Made by a program: the position numbers and the translations under genes
Assembly: GCA_024231905.1 (NCBI GenBank)
Contig: JAAEQC010000218.1
Location: forward strand, 248,001-312,000
Direction of reading: 5' to 3'
Source of the DNA: a bacterium
GTDB lineage: Bacteria > Krumholzibacteriota > Krumholzibacteriia > LZORAL124-64-63
DNA length: 64,000 nucleotides
In this document: positions 27,100 to 35,835 of the stretch, one piece after another
Layout of the letters: every line of letters begins with the position of its first letter
How positions within the stretch are numbered: position 1 is the stretch's first letter
The notes under the pieces: model-generated
Told to the model about the DNA's origin: nothing
Database searches by the model: none
Seen by the model: only the letters and a program-made list of their open reading frames with translations

Positions 27100-28125
27100 A
27101 TGGAATACCGCTTTCTCGGCCGTTCGGGCCTGAAGGTGTCGGCGCTGAGCTTCGGCGCCTGGGTGACCTTCGGCGACCAGATGAATGTCGACGCCGCCTA
27201 TGAGTGCATGAAGACGGCCTATGACGCCGGGTGCAACTTCTTCGACAACGCCGAGGTCTACGCCGCCGGCCGGGCCGAGACCATCATGGGCGAGGTCTTC
27301 CGCAAGGCCGGTTGGCGGCGGGAGGACCTGGTCGTCTCCACCAAGCTCTTCTGGGGCGGCCGCGCCAACCCCGAGGGCGGGGGCTACCTCTACGGGGTGA
27401 ATGACCGGGGCCTGTCGCGCAAACACATCGTCGAGGGGACGAACGCCGCGCTCCAGCGCCTCGGTCTGGACTACGTGGACCTGCTCTTCTGCCACCGTCC
27501 CGACCTGGACACGCCCGTGGAAGAGACCGTGTGGGCCATGAACCACGTGATCCAACAGGGCAAGGCCCTCTACTGGGGCACGAGCGAGTGGAGCGCCGCC
27601 CGCATTCGCCGAGCCTACGACTTTGCGCGCCGCGAGCATCTCATCCCGCCCCTCATGGAGCAGCCCCAGTACAACATGTTCCACCGGGACCGGGTCGAAT
27701 CCGAGTATGCCCCCTTGTACGAGGAGATCGGGCTGGGTACGACCATCTGGAGCCCCCTGGCCAGCGGCATCCTCACAGGCAAGTACAAGGACGGGATTCC
27801 CGACAACTCGCGCATGGCCCTGGCGGACTACGCCTGGCTCAGGCCCGAGGTCGAAAGCGAGGCCGGGCGGGCGAAGATCGCCAAGGTGCAACATCTGGAG
27901 CCCATCGCACGTGATCTGGGCTGCACCCTGGCCCAACTGGCCATCGCCTGGTGCCTGAGCAACGACGATGTGAGCACGGTAATCACCGGAGCCTCCCGCG
28001 CCTCGCAAGTGAGCGAGAATATGGAGGCCCTGGCCGTGGCCGAGCGCCTGACGCCCGACCTGCTGGAAACGATCGAGACCATCCTGGACAACCGTCCGCG
28101 GGGCGAGCACAACTGGAGAGGTTGA
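27100..28125 (+). CDS. Aldo/keto reductase (potassium-channel-beta/YghZ type)
   Basis: The 341-residue NADP(H)-dependent oxidoreductase is a TIM barrel that opens with [19 protein letters not shown]. The catalytic tetrad is visible: Asp and Tyr in [14 protein letters not shown], Lys in [10 protein letters not shown], and His in LLFCHRPD. The cofactor region near the C-terminus reads [18 protein letters not shown]. It resembles the eukaryotic K+-channel beta-subunit and the YghZ methylglyoxal reductase; the substrate is unknown. The ATG at 27100 has GGAAGGG upstream. The M3 peptidase gene starts five bases after its stop. Confidence 0.88.
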   Translation: MEYRFLGRSGLKVSALSFGAWVTFGDQMNVDAAYECMKTAYDAGCNFFDNAEVYAAGRAETIMGEVFRKAGWRREDLVVSTKLFWGGRANPEGGGYLYGVNDRGLSRKHIVEGTNAALQRLGLDYVDLLFCHRPDLDTPVEETVWAMNHVIQQGKALYWGTSEWSAARIRRAYDFARREHLIPPLMEQPQYNMFHRDRVESEYAPLYEEIGLGTTIWSPLASGILTGKYKDGIPDNSRMALADYAWLRPEVESEAGRAKIAKVQHLEPIARDLGCTLAQLAIAWCLSNDDVSTVITGASRASQVSENMEALAVAERLTPDLLETIETILDNRPRGEHNWRG

Positions 28126-28130
28126 TTCCC

Positions 28131-30230
28131 ATGCGAAAGGCGATGCTTTCGATGATCCTCACGACGACCCTGGCTGCAGGCGGATGTTCGTCCGCCGGCA
28201 ATCCCCTGCTCGAGGAATGGGACGCGCCCTTCGGCGTACCGCCTTTTGCGGAGATCGCCGTCACCCAATACGAGCCGGCCTTCACCGCGGCCCTGGCCGA
28301 CCACGACGCAGAGATCGCCGCCATCCGCGATGCCGCCGAACCGGCCACCTTCGCCAACACCATCGAGGCCCTGGACGCCGCCGGCGCCGGGCTGGCCCGG
28401 GTAAGCAACGTCTTCTATTCGTTGAACGGTACCATGACCGACGACGCCATGCAGACGGTGGCCCGCACCATGGCCCCGATCCTCTCCCGGCACCGGGACG
28501 CCATCACCCTGGACGCCGGGCTCTTCGCCCGGGTCGATGCGGTGCACGCCCGGAAAGCGGACCTGGACCTGGACGCGGAACAGGCCATGCTCCTGGAGGA
28601 GACCTGGAAGGGCTTCGTGCGGGGCGGCGCCAACCTGGATGCCGCGGCCAAGGAGCAGCTGAAGCAGCTGAACGAGGAGATCTCCCTGGCCACCCTGAAG
28701 TTCGGCGAGAACGTGCTCAACGAGACCAACCGCTTCGAGCTGGTCATGGACGACGAGGCGGATCTGGCCGGGCTGCCCGCCTCGGTGGTGGCGGCCGCGG
28801 CCGAGACGGCGATCCAGCGTGGCCACGAGGGCAAGTGGGTCGTCACCCTGCACAAGCCGAGCTTCATCCCCTTCCTGCAGTACGCAGGGAACCGGGCGCT
28901 CAGGCAGCAGGTCTTCGAGGCCTACGCCGGCATGGGTGACCATGGCGACGAACTGGACAACAACGTGCTCCTGGTGAAGATCGCCGATCTGCGCGCCCAC
29001 CGCGCCCAGTTGCTCGGCTTCCCCACCCACGCCCACTACGTGCTGGACGACAACATGGCCGGCACGCCCGAGGCCGTCTACGAATTGCTGGAGCAGGTGT
29101 GGCGGCCGGCCGTGGCCCGCGCCGGCACCGAGGCCGACGACATGCAGGCCATCATCGACGCCGAGGGCGGCGGTTTCGACCTGGCCCCCTGGGACTGGTG
29201 GCACTACGCCGAGAAGGTCAAGAAGCAGAAGTACGACCTGGACGAGTCCATGCTCCGTCCCTACTTCGAGATGGGCCGCGTGCGCCAGGGCGTCTTCGAC
29301 GTGGCCGGCAGACTGTGGGGACTGGAATTCGTCCAGCGAACTGACATCCCCGTCTGGCACGAAGACGTGGAGACCTTCGAGGTGCGGGACGCCGACGGCA
29401 CGGTCATGGCCCTGCTGATGACCGACTACTTCCCCCGCACCAGCAAGCGCGGCGGCGCCTGGATGAACTCCCTCATCAAGCAGCGCTACGTGGACGGCGA
29501 ACGGGTCATCCCGGTCATCTTCAACGTTGGCAACTTCACCAAGCCCACCGCCGACACGCCGTCCCTGCTGAGCATGGATGAAGTCGGCACCATGTTCCAC
29601 GAGTTCGGCCACGCCCTGCACGGCATGCTGTCGGACTGCCGGTACAAGCGCCTGTCGGCCACCTCGGTGGCCCGGGACTTCGTGGAACTGCCCAGCCAGA
29701 TCATGGAGAACTGGGCCTTCGAGCCCCAGGTGCTGGACATGTACGCCCGCCACTACGAGACCGGCGCAGCGATTCCGGCGGAGCTGAAGGAGAAGATCCG
29801 CAAGGCCAAGCACTTCAACCAGGGCTTCGTCACCACCGAGTACGTGGCCGCCAGCTTCCTGGACATGGACTGGCACACCCTGGCCGAAGCCGCGGACGAG
29901 GACGCCACGAGTTTCGAGCAGGTGTCCATGGCGCGCATCGGACTCATTCCCGAGATCATCAGCCGCTACCGCAGTCCCTACTTCCGGCACATCTTCTCCG
30001 GGGGCTACTCGGCGGGCTACTACAGCTACATGTGGGCCGAGGTGCTGGATGCCGACGCCTTCGCGGCCTTCAGCGAGACCGGGGACATCTTCGACCCGGC
30101 CACGGCCCGCTCCTTCCGGAAAAACATCCTGGCCAAGGGCGGCACAGAGGATCCCATGGAACTGTACCGCCGCTTCCGCGGCCGCGACCCGGGCATCGAG
30201 CCCCTGCTGGTGCGCCGCGGCCTCCAGTAG
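28131..30230 (+). CDS. M3-family zinc metallopeptidase (dipeptidyl carboxypeptidase/oligopeptidase-like) lipoprotein
   Basis: The 699-residue thimet-oligopeptidase-family enzyme has the zinc motif HEFGHALHG (His-Glu-x-x-His, about residue 490) and the second ligand region further on. The C-terminal substrate-binding region YRSPYFRHIFSGGYSAGYYSYMWAEVLDADAF is typical of Dcp/OpdA. The N-terminus is a signal peptide ending in LAAGGCSS, so it is probably a lipid-anchored periplasmic peptidase digesting oligopeptides. The start is set at ATG 28131. It follows the aldo/keto reductase gene closely, and a long hairpin follows it. Confidence 0.9.
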   Translation: MRKAMLSMILTTTLAAGGCSSAGNPLLEEWDAPFGVPPFAEIAVTQYEPAFTAALADHDAEIAAIRDAAEPATFANTIEALDAAGAGLARVSNVFYSLNGTMTDDAMQTVARTMAPILSRHRDAITLDAGLFARVDAVHARKADLDLDAEQAMLLEETWKGFVRGGANLDAAAKEQLKQLNEEISLATLKFGENVLNETNRFELVMDDEADLAGLPASVVAAAAETAIQRGHEGKWVVTLHKPSFIPFLQYAGNRALRQQVFEAYAGMGDHGDELDNNVLLVKIADLRAHRAQLLGFPTHAHYVLDDNMAGTPEAVYELLEQVWRPAVARAGTEADDMQAIIDAEGGGFDLAPWDWWHYAEKVKKQKYDLDESMLRPYFEMGRVRQGVFDVAGRLWGLEFVQRTDIPVWHEDVETFEVRDADGTVMALLMTDYFPRTSKRGGAWMNSLIKQRYVDGERVIPVIFNVGNFTKPTADTPSLLSMDEVGTMFHEFGHALHGMLSDCRYKRLSATSVARDFVELPSQIMENWAFEPQVLDMYARHYETGAAIPAELKEKIRKAKHFNQGFVTTEYVAASFLDMDWHTLAEAADEDATSFEQVSMARIGLIPEIISRYRSPYFRHIFSGGYSAGYYSYMWAEVLDADAFAAFSETGDIFDPATARSFRKNILAKGGTEDPMELYRRFRGRDPGIEPLLVRRGLQ

Positions 30231-30245
30231 CCACCGACGAATCCC

Positions 30246-30284
30246 GGCGGCCGGGTGCCCCGCGGCGCCCGGTCGCCCTCGTTT
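30246..30284 (+). terminator. Terminator after the M3 peptidase
   Basis: A 14-bp stem with two imperfections, GGCGGCCGGGTGCC (30246-30259) with GGCGCCCGGTCGCC (30264-30277), is followed by CTCGTTT. It is located 16 bases after the stop codon. Confidence 0.55.
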
Positions 30285-30368
30285 CTGAAACACGTATTCA
30301 AGATCCACGGTGACCGGTCGATCCAGAAGAGGCAAGCAGGTCTCATCCCGATCGCCGGAGGCACCGCC

Positions 30369-30920
30369 ATGACCACCACGACCCCGGAAACGGATCGCCT
30401 GGCCAAACTGGCCAATCGTGCCCAGGGCGGAGCCAACTGGTTCTACTGGATCGCCGGACTCTCCCTGCTGAACTCGCTCGTCGCCCTCTTCGCCGGACAA
30501 TGGAACTTCATCTTCGGCCTCGGCATCACCCAGGTCCTGGACGCCCTGGCCCAGGGTCTCGCCGACGGCGCCGGCAGCGCCTGGGCCATCAAGGCCGGCG
30601 GCCTGCTCTTCAGCATCGGCGCCCTGTCGACATACGTGCTCTTCGGCTGGCTGGCCAATCGCGGCAAGACCGCCGGCTACGTCATCGGCATGGTCTTCTA
30701 CGCCCTGGACGGGGGGATCTTCGTGGTGGCGGGCGACCTGCTGGGAGCCGGCTTCCACGCGGTGGCCCTGGCTCTCATGGGCCGCGGCCTGCACGCCCAC
30801 CGGCAACTGCGGAAACTGGCCGACCCGGCTCCGGAAAGCCCGGCCGTCGAGGAGCAGGAGATCAGTGCCGCGGTGGCGAGCCTGACCGAGGACGCCGACG
30901 AATACGAGACCGTACCCTGA
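30369..30920 (+). CDS. Four-helix membrane protein of unknown function
   Basis: The 183-residue protein has a cytoplasmic-like N-terminus (residues 1-22) and four predicted membrane helices: WFYWIAGLSLLNSLVALFAG, a Gly/Ala-rich second helix, LLFSIGALSTYVLFGWLA and YVIGMVFYALDGGIFVVAGD. An acidic soluble tail of about 40 residues follows (EESPAVEEQEI-like). I do not recognise a functional motif. The start ATG at 30369 is supported by position and hydrophobicity; the Shine-Dalgarno is weak. It is a single gene between a terminator and the TPR membrane protein. Confidence 0.65.
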   Translation: MTTTTPETDRLAKLANRAQGGANWFYWIAGLSLLNSLVALFAGQWNFIFGLGITQVLDALAQGLADGAGSAWAIKAGGLLFSIGALSTYVLFGWLANRGKTAGYVIGMVFYALDGGIFVVAGDLLGAGFHAVALALMGRGLHAHRQLRKLADPAPESPAVEEQEISAAVASLTEDADEYETVP

Positions 30921-31040
30921 CGTTGAGCCGCGCGACCCTCCGTGCTAGTCTGCACCGGAGATTCTCGATTCGCCCGCGCGCCCATCCCCGACCACGCGAG
31001 TTAGCGGACGAATCCGTCATCCCGCCTTCCGGGAGCCGTC

Positions 31041-32642
31041 GTGAACCGTCTCCATCAGACTCCGCGTTTGGGTTTGGCCGTCACCGTGGCGGTGGCGATC
31101 GCCGCCTACGTGCGCACCCTGGGCTTCGACCTGGTATGGGACGACCTGGGCCTGCTGGCTTACGTGGACCAGGTGCGCGCCGAGGGCGGTTGGCCGGCGC
31201 TTTTACGGGCCGAATTCCGCCTGGACGTCCCCTACGGCTACTACCGCCCCCTGATCCTGGCGGGGCTCGCCTTCGACCATACCTTCGCAGGTGACAGCGC
31301 CCGACTCTTCCATCTCCACAACGTGCTGCTGCACGCGGTGAACAGCGGTCTGGTGCTGCTGGTGGCCCGCCGCTGGATCGGCACGGGCCTGGGCGCGGTC
31401 ATCACAGGCCTCCTGTTCGCCGTGCATCCGGTCCACGTGGAATCGGTGGCCTTCGTGTCCGGTCGGACGGACCTGTTGGCGGCGACCTGGATCCTGGCGG
31501 CGGTGCTGGTGTGGTGCCGGCCCGAACGTTCCTGGCCACCGCTACGACTCACCCTTTTCGGTGGCGTCTTCCTGCTGGCCCTGCTGGCCAAGGAGGTAGC
31601 CCTGGTGCTGCCCGCAGCCCTGTTGCTGCTCGATGTGGCGGGCCAGTGCGCGGGCGATGCCGGCGACTCGTGGACCCGCCGCAACCTGCCCTGGCTGGGG
31701 GCTGCGGGCGTGGCCCTGATCGTCTACTTCGTCCTGCGGACCCTGGTGGCGGACGTGGGCTTCGGCATGCTGGGCGGACCGCTGGCCGCCAACCAGGTGG
31801 CCCCGGTGCGGGACGACCCGGTCCTGCTGCCGCGCATCTGGCTGGCCTACAGCAGGCTCCTGGTTTGGCCCTGGCCCCTGAACGCCTTCCACACGGCGCC
31901 GGGCCTGACGATTCTCTGGCCCCTGGTAGCCACGGCGCTGCTGGGCGCCATGGCGGCGGCCTCCTGGTCGCGGCAGCACCACCGCCTGGGTCCGGCCATG
32001 CTCTTGTGGATCGTGGTCTTCGTGCTGCCCGTGTCGGGGCTGGTGCCGATCCGTGGTGCGGTGATCGCCGAGCGCTTCCTCTACCTGCCGTCGGTGGGCA
32101 TATGTGTGCTGCTGGGCTACGGCGCGGCCCGTCTGCTGCCCTGGCTGAGCGAACAACTGGGACCCGACGTGCGCATGCTCTCGGTGACGGTGACCATCGC
32201 CATGCTGGGACTCGGCGCCGGCACGGTGCACCGGGCGGAGGTGTGGCGCGATGAAGTTTCACTCTTCGAGAGCATCGTGAAAGCATCCCCGGACGCGGCC
32301 ATCGCCCACAACAACCTGGCCTCCGCCTACGGCAAGGCCGGGCGGATCGACGAGGCCCTGCGCGTGCTGGCCGACGCGGTGAAGCTCAAGCCCGACTACG
32401 TGGAGGCCTGGACCAACATCGGTTTCGTCCACCTGCAGAGCGGCCGTCCCCGCGAGGCCGTGACCGCCTACCGCACGGCCCTGGGTTACGACCCGGGCTA
32501 CCAGCGCGCCCGGCACGATCTGGTGGTGGCCTATATGGAAGCGGGCGACCGACCGGCGGCCCTACGGGAATATGAAGTGCTGCAGCGCACCAACCCGGAC
32601 CTGGCGCAACGCCTGGCCGAACTGGTCAGCCCTCCCCGCTAG
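31041..32642 (+). CDS. Polytopic membrane protein with C-terminal TPR repeats (TMTC/DUF1736-like)
   Basis: The 533-residue protein has about ten membrane helices and then three TPR units (NNLASAYGKAGRIDEALRVLADAVKLKPDYVEAWTNIGFVHL...). The first loop carries the acidic pair FDLVWDDLGLL that marks GT-C/PMT-like glycosyltransferases, and HPVHVESVAFVSGRTDLLA matches the conserved loop of bacterial TMTC-like proteins. It is probably a lipid-linked-sugar glycosyltransferase, though the acceptor is unknown. The start is GTG at 31041 after GGGAG. Its stop codon shares the palindrome CTAG with the stop of the convergent zinc-ribbon gene. Confidence 0.75.
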   Translation: MNRLHQTPRLGLAVTVAVAIAAYVRTLGFDLVWDDLGLLAYVDQVRAEGGWPALLRAEFRLDVPYGYYRPLILAGLAFDHTFAGDSARLFHLHNVLLHAVNSGLVLLVARRWIGTGLGAVITGLLFAVHPVHVESVAFVSGRTDLLAATWILAAVLVWCRPERSWPPLRLTLFGGVFLLALLAKEVALVLPAALLLLDVAGQCAGDAGDSWTRRNLPWLGAAGVALIVYFVLRTLVADVGFGMLGGPLAANQVAPVRDDPVLLPRIWLAYSRLLVWPWPLNAFHTAPGLTILWPLVATALLGAMAAASWSRQHHRLGPAMLLWIVVFVLPVSGLVPIRGAVIAERFLYLPSVGICVLLGYGAARLLPWLSEQLGPDVRMLSVTVTIAMLGLGAGTVHRAEVWRDEVSLFESIVKASPDAAIAHNNLASAYGKAGRIDEALRVLADAVKLKPDYVEAWTNIGFVHLQSGRPREAVTAYRTALGYDPGYQRARHDLVVAYMEAGDRPAALREYEVLQRTNPDLAQRLAELVSPPR

Positions 32643-33205
32643 TCCCCGAAGACGAGACCACAGTCGGGGCAGGCGTCGGCAGCCTCGGGCACCGCCGCGC
32701 CGCAGGCCGGGCACGTGCCCAGGTCGAACTCCTGGGAGAGGCCCTCTTCTTGGCCCGGATGTAGCCGGGCGAAGACGCCGTCGAGGATCTCGTCGGCCCG
32801 GGCGGTGTCGTCCCGGCGCACGAAGAGCATGAAGACGAAACCGTCCAGGTCGCCCACGGGCATCTGGTCGCCCCCGCCCGGCCGCAGGAACACCCCGTAG
32901 AAGACCGACGGCGTGCGGGTCATCCCCTTGGGTACGAAATGGGTGAGCGGCAGAACCGCCGCGCGGATGTTGGCCTCCGCCAGCAGGGCCACGTAGGTGG
33001 CGATCACCTTCTGTTCGTCCACGGCGATCTGGCCGAGGATCTCGCCGGGGGCGGTGAACGTCCAGTCGGCCCGGGTCAGGTCTGCCACCGGGAGGTCGCC
33101 TATCTCGGAGGACCAGACGAGAGCGGCGCCGCAGTCGGGGCAGGTCTGGGCTTCCGAGAGGAACTCTTCGTGGCAGGCGGGGCAGGTCTTGGTGGGGTGC
33201 AACAT
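32639..33205 (-). CDS. Double zinc-ribbon protein with a DUF2007-like core
   Basis: The 188-residue cytoplasmic protein has a zinc ribbon at each end: CPACHEEFLSEAQTCPDC at residues 8-25 and CPACGAAVPEAADACPDC near the C-terminus. The middle contains a ferredoxin-like segment (KVIATYVALLAEANIRAAV) resembling DUF2007 putative signal-transducing domains, repeated as VFMLFVRRDDTARADEIL. The start ATG at 33205 has GGGAGA upstream. The function is unknown; such proteins may sense metal or bind a partner. The tRNA-Lys terminator lies just upstream. Confidence 0.75.
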   Translation of the reverse strand: MLHPTKTCPACHEEFLSEAQTCPDCGAALVWSSEIGDLPVADLTRADWTFTAPGEILGQIAVDEQKVIATYVALLAEANIRAAVLPLTHFVPKGMTRTPSVFYGVFLRPGGGDQMPVGDLDGFVFMLFVRRDDTARADEILDGVFARLHPGQEEGLSQEFDLGTCPACGAAVPEAADACPDCGLVFGD

Positions 33206-33276
33206 AGTCTCCCGCTGAAAATACCGGTGGATGCTCCAAGGCAGTCGATCATGCTGGACACCGGCTCACTCCACAA

Positions 33277-33311
33277 CAAAAAAGGCCCGTTCCCCAAGGG
33301 GTACGGGCCTT
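33277..33311 (-). terminator. Rho-independent terminator of tRNA-Lys
   Basis: A 14-bp stem with one mismatch (AAGGCCCGTTCCCC at 33282-33295 with GGGGTACGGGCCTT at 33298-33311) is followed on the minus strand by seven T residues. It lies 12 bases past the tRNA CCA end. Confidence 0.9.
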
Positions 33312-33322
33312 CGTAATTCGTT

Positions 33323-33398
<76 letters not shown>

Positions 33399-33470
33399 AC
33401 CAGAATGTCGATCTGGTCGCTCGGGTCGAATCGGGCTATCTTGTGGCCCAACAACCCTCACGGGAGGGTC

Positions 33471-33499
33471 AAGCTAGCACCGGCCCACGGGGTTGTCAA
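33471..33499 (-). promoter_or_regulatory. Promoter of tRNA-Lys
   Basis: On the minus strand a consensus TTGACA (33499-33494) is followed at exactly 17 bases by TAGCTT (33476-33471), about 70 bases upstream of the tRNA. The leader contains a small hairpin, ACCCTC-CCGT-GAGGGT. Confidence 0.7.
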
Positions 33500-33579
33500 G
33501 AAAGCCGATCCCGTTTCTTTTTACCTCTTGGACCCGTTACGGGCGTCTTGCGCCCAGCGCCGGGGAAAGGACCACTACC

Positions 33580-34239
33580 ATGGCGCCCGTCCGCAAGCTG
33601 AAGACCCTGCCGACCCGGAAGAAGCGGTCCAAGAACGTCATGGAAATCCTCCGCCAGGTCTTCCCCGATTCGGGCTGCAGCCTCGAGCACGGCGACGCGT
33701 GGCAGTTGCTGGTGGCAACCATCCTGTCGGCCCAGTGCACGGACGCCCGGGTGAACATCGTCACCCCCGACCTCTTCAAGCGCTTCCCCACGGTGCGGGA
33801 CTTCGCCTACGCCCCCCGCGAGGAGATCGAGGACGCGGTCCGCTCCACCGGGTTCTACCGCAACAAGGCCAAGTCCATCCAGGGCGCAGCGCAGCGGATC
33901 CTCGAACATCACGACGGTCAGGTGCCCTCGAACATCAAGGACCTGGTGAAGGTCCCAGGCGCCGGCCGCAAGACCGCCAACGTGGTCCTGGGCGAGATCT
34001 GGAACGAACCCGACGGCGTGGTCGTCGACACCCACGTGGGCCGCATCAGCCACAAGCTCGGCCTCACCGACCAGAAGGACCCGGTGAAGGTCGAACGCCA
34101 GCTCAACGAGAGTCTGCCCCAGGGCGAGTGGCGGGATTTCGGCCATCTCCTGATCGACCACGGTCGCAAGACCTGTCGGGCGCGGGCGCCGCGGTGTGAT
34201 GAGTGCCCGATCTACAAGTATTGCGAGGTGCGGGCCTAG
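33580..34239 (+). CDS. nth: Endonuclease III
   Basis: DNA glycosylase/AP lyase that removes oxidised pyrimidines in base excision repair. The 219-residue length is normal. The helix-hairpin-helix LVKVPGAGRKTANVVLG carries the catalytic lysine, VVVDTHVGRISHKLG carries the catalytic aspartate, and the C-terminal [4Fe-4S] motif C-x6-C-x2-C-x5-C (CRARAPRCDECPIYKYC) is intact. The ATG at 33580 follows GGGGAAAGG. Its stop codon lies inside the left arm of a 27-bp perfect inverted repeat. Confidence 0.95.
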   Translation: MAPVRKLKTLPTRKKRSKNVMEILRQVFPDSGCSLEHGDAWQLLVATILSAQCTDARVNIVTPDLFKRFPTVRDFAYAPREEIEDAVRSTGFYRNKAKSIQGAAQRILEHHDGQVPSNIKDLVKVPGAGRKTANVVLGEIWNEPDGVVVDTHVGRISHKLGLTDQKDPVKVERQLNESLPQGEWRDFGHLLIDHGRKTCRARAPRCDECPIYKYCEVRA

Positions 34240-34322
34240 GTGATGCGGGGGAGTTGGGGCGCGCTACGGCCGCTGCCGCGGCCTCCGAACGCGCTCCAAC
34301 TCCCCCGCATCACCTAGGCCCG
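34231..34322. repeat. Long perfect inverted repeat overlapping the nth stop
   Basis: Positions 34231-34257 are exactly complementary to 34296-34322 (27 bp). The stem extends inward five more pairs after one G-U. The loop can form a further GGCCGC/GCGGCC helix. The nth stop codon (34237-34239) lies in the left arm. There is no T-tract, so it is not a classical terminator, but it would form a very stable 3' RNA hairpin. Confidence 0.9.
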
Positions 34323-34437
34323 GCGCTCGGCACTCGTGGAAGAGTGTCCCAACGTGTGCCCTCTGCCCCACGTAGCCCGCAGCGCCACACCTGCCGGCCA
34401 TGGTCGTGAGGGTTCCGACACGCCGACGACTCCGTCA

Positions 34438-34525
34438 GGGGGTCCCAGACGCAAAGGCGCCCCCGAGACGTTCGCAGCCGCGCAGCGGCAAGCGTCTCGG
34501 GGGCGCCTTTGCGTCTGGGACCCTC
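34438..34525. repeat. Second long perfect inverted repeat next to the ssb stop
   Basis: Positions 34440-34470 are exactly complementary to 34493-34523 (31 bp), and the loop holds an inner GCCGC/GCGGC hairpin. The right arm ends four bases before the ssb stop on the opposite strand. Its sequence differs from the repeat at 34231. The pair of hairpins thus caps the two convergent genes. The roughly 110 bases between them show nothing else. Confidence 0.9.
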
Positions 34526-34527
34526 CC

Positions 34528-34986
34528 CTAGAACGGAAGGTCGTCGTCGTCGTCCTGACCACCTCCACCGGCTTCCATGGCCGGCGGGTTGAAGCTCCCG
34601 GACTGCTGCTGCTGCTGCCCACCCTGGGCCCCGGCACCGCCCTCGCCCTCTTCACGGCGGCCGAGGATCATGAGCTGGTTGGCCACGACTTCGGTGGTGT
34701 AGCGGTCGTTGCCGTCCTGGCCGGTCCACTTGCGGGTCTCGAGCCGGCCCTCCACGTAGACCTGCTTGCCCTTCTTCAGGTAGCGCTCGGCGCGCTCGGC
34801 CAGGTGGCGCCAGGCGACGACCCGGTGCCATTCGGTCTTCTCCTGCCACTCGCCGGTGGTCTTGTCCTTCCAGCTCTCGCTGGTGGCCATGGTGAAGTTG
34901 GCCACGGGCACGTTGTTCTGGGTGTACTTGACTTCCGGATCGCGGCCCAGGTTGCCGATGAGCATGACCTTGTTGACGCCTGCCAT
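34528..34986 (-). CDS. ssb: Single-stranded DNA-binding protein
   Basis: Binds single-stranded DNA in replication and repair. The 152-residue protein has an N-terminal OB fold ([19 protein letters not shown], then [33 protein letters not shown]). A Gly/Gln-rich linker and the acidic tip DDDDDLPF, which recruits partner enzymes, complete it. ATG 34986 is preceded by AAGGAGG; an upstream in-frame ATG at 35022 lies about five bases from the predicted transcript start and is unlikely. It is convergent with nth. Confidence 0.95.
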   Translation of the reverse strand: MAGVNKVMLIGNLGRDPEVKYTQNNVPVANFTMATSESWKDKTTGEWQEKTEWHRVVAWRHLAERAERYLKKGKQVYVEGRLETRKWTGQDGNDRYTTEVVANQLMILGRREEGEGGAGAQGGQQQQQSGSFNPPAMEAGGGGQDDDDDLPF

Positions 34987-35033
34987 CGCGTCCTCCTTGT
35001 CGGGGGCGTAAGCCCCAGCCATTGGTGAATGCC

Positions 35034-35086
35034 ATTATACGGGCCGCTCGGACCGCAATGCTCTCGTCGGCACCGTTCGCGAACGG
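35034..35086 (-). promoter_or_regulatory. ssb promoter with an upstream 14-bp palindrome
   Basis: On the minus strand a perfect TATAAT (35039-35034) lies about 50 bases before the ssb start; its -35 is weak. A perfect palindrome CCGTTCGCGAACGG occupies 35073-35086, about 34 bases upstream of the -10. It could be an operator, for example for DNA-damage control, but it does not match a LexA box I can name with confidence. Confidence 0.5.
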
Positions 35087-35158
35087 CGCGGCGGGAGCAG
35101 GCGGTTTGGGCGGGAGGGGGAACGTACCAGACGGCGCCACGAAAACGGACAAAAAAAA

Positions 35159-35236
35159 TGGGGTGGCTGATGGGATTCGAACCCACGACCACCTGGACCA
35201 CAACCAGGGGCTCTGCCGACTGAGCTACAGCCACCA
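35159..35236 (-). tRNA. tRNA-His (anticodon GTG)
   Basis: The gene has an encoded CCA and the extra G at -1 that is diagnostic for tRNA-His (paired with C73). Acceptor GTGGCTG/CAGCCAC, anticodon loop TTGTGGT and T arm GTGGGTTCGAATCCCAT are canonical. It lies 18 bases downstream of tRNA-Arg and probably shares its transcript. Confidence 0.95.
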
Positions 35237-35254
35237 CCATTATCGAGTTTTCGC

Positions 35255-35331
35255 TGGCGCGCCCGGCAGGACTTGAACCTGCGGCCTGCGGATTAGAAAT
35301 CCGCTGCTCTATCCAGCTGAGCTACGGGCGC
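35255..35331 (-). tRNA. tRNA-Arg (anticodon TCT)
   Basis: The 77-base gene has an encoded CCA. Acceptor GCGCCCG/CGGGCGC, D arm GCTCAGCTGGATAGAGC, anticodon loop TTTCTAA and T arm GCAGGTTCAAGTCCTGC are all intact. It is the first gene of a two-tRNA unit and marks the left border of the low-GC accessory stretch. Confidence 0.95.
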
Positions 35332-35396
35332 ACCGGAACTGGAAGACCGGGACCCGCACTCAGGGAAATACAGGCCTTTCCCGCGGGCGGACGCGA

Positions 35397-35425
35397 ATAA
35401 TGGCGACCGGACGCGTCCGTGTCAA
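35397..35425 (-). promoter_or_regulatory. Promoter of the tRNA-Arg/tRNA-His unit
   Basis: The minus strand shows consensus TTGACA (35425-35420), a 17-base spacer and CATTAT (35402-35397). The predicted transcript start is about 60 bases upstream of tRNA-Arg. Confidence 0.7.
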
Positions 35426-35835
35426 GTTCCCGGTCGAGATGGTCGGGCTGCCGGAGCCTCCCCTGCCGCATCTCTTGGCCGAGCACTATGATAGCGTTTG
35501 CGTCCGCGTCCCACCAGCCAGATATATGCCGGTACGACCGAAATCCGGAGTATCGCCGCCTTTACTGAGCAACCGTCTGACAAACAACGAAATAGCATCC
35601 AAAAGGTGAGCGGAGCTGTATCCAATGCTAATCGCAAGTCAGGATTCGACCTCTCGCCGTTACAACAGGAGCGTTTCTCCGCGGATACGTGACGGTATCG
35701 TTGTGTACAATCTGCTTGACGGTCGATCCAATCGAGGAGGCGACCCCCTGCACCTCTAGCAGTTGGAGTTCCACGTGGAGTATCCGATGGCTCGCCGACA
35801 AACATCTTCACCGGGCCCAATATCTACACTTTCGA
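35426..35835. other. Non-coding accessory gap
   Basis: About 410 bases of markedly lower GC separate the tRNA promoter from the stop of the propeller-S41 gene. A 132-codon open frame exists on the minus strand, but its Cys/Arg/Ser-rich composition is not protein-like. I see no repeat, terminator or gene remnant that I can name. Confidence 0.4.

Noticed and set aside
35422-35820. A 132-codon open frame on the minus strand in the gap after the tRNA-Arg promoter
   Set aside because: The composition is Arg/Ser/Cys-rich without a domain pattern, and it overlaps the tRNA promoter. There is no convincing ribosome site.
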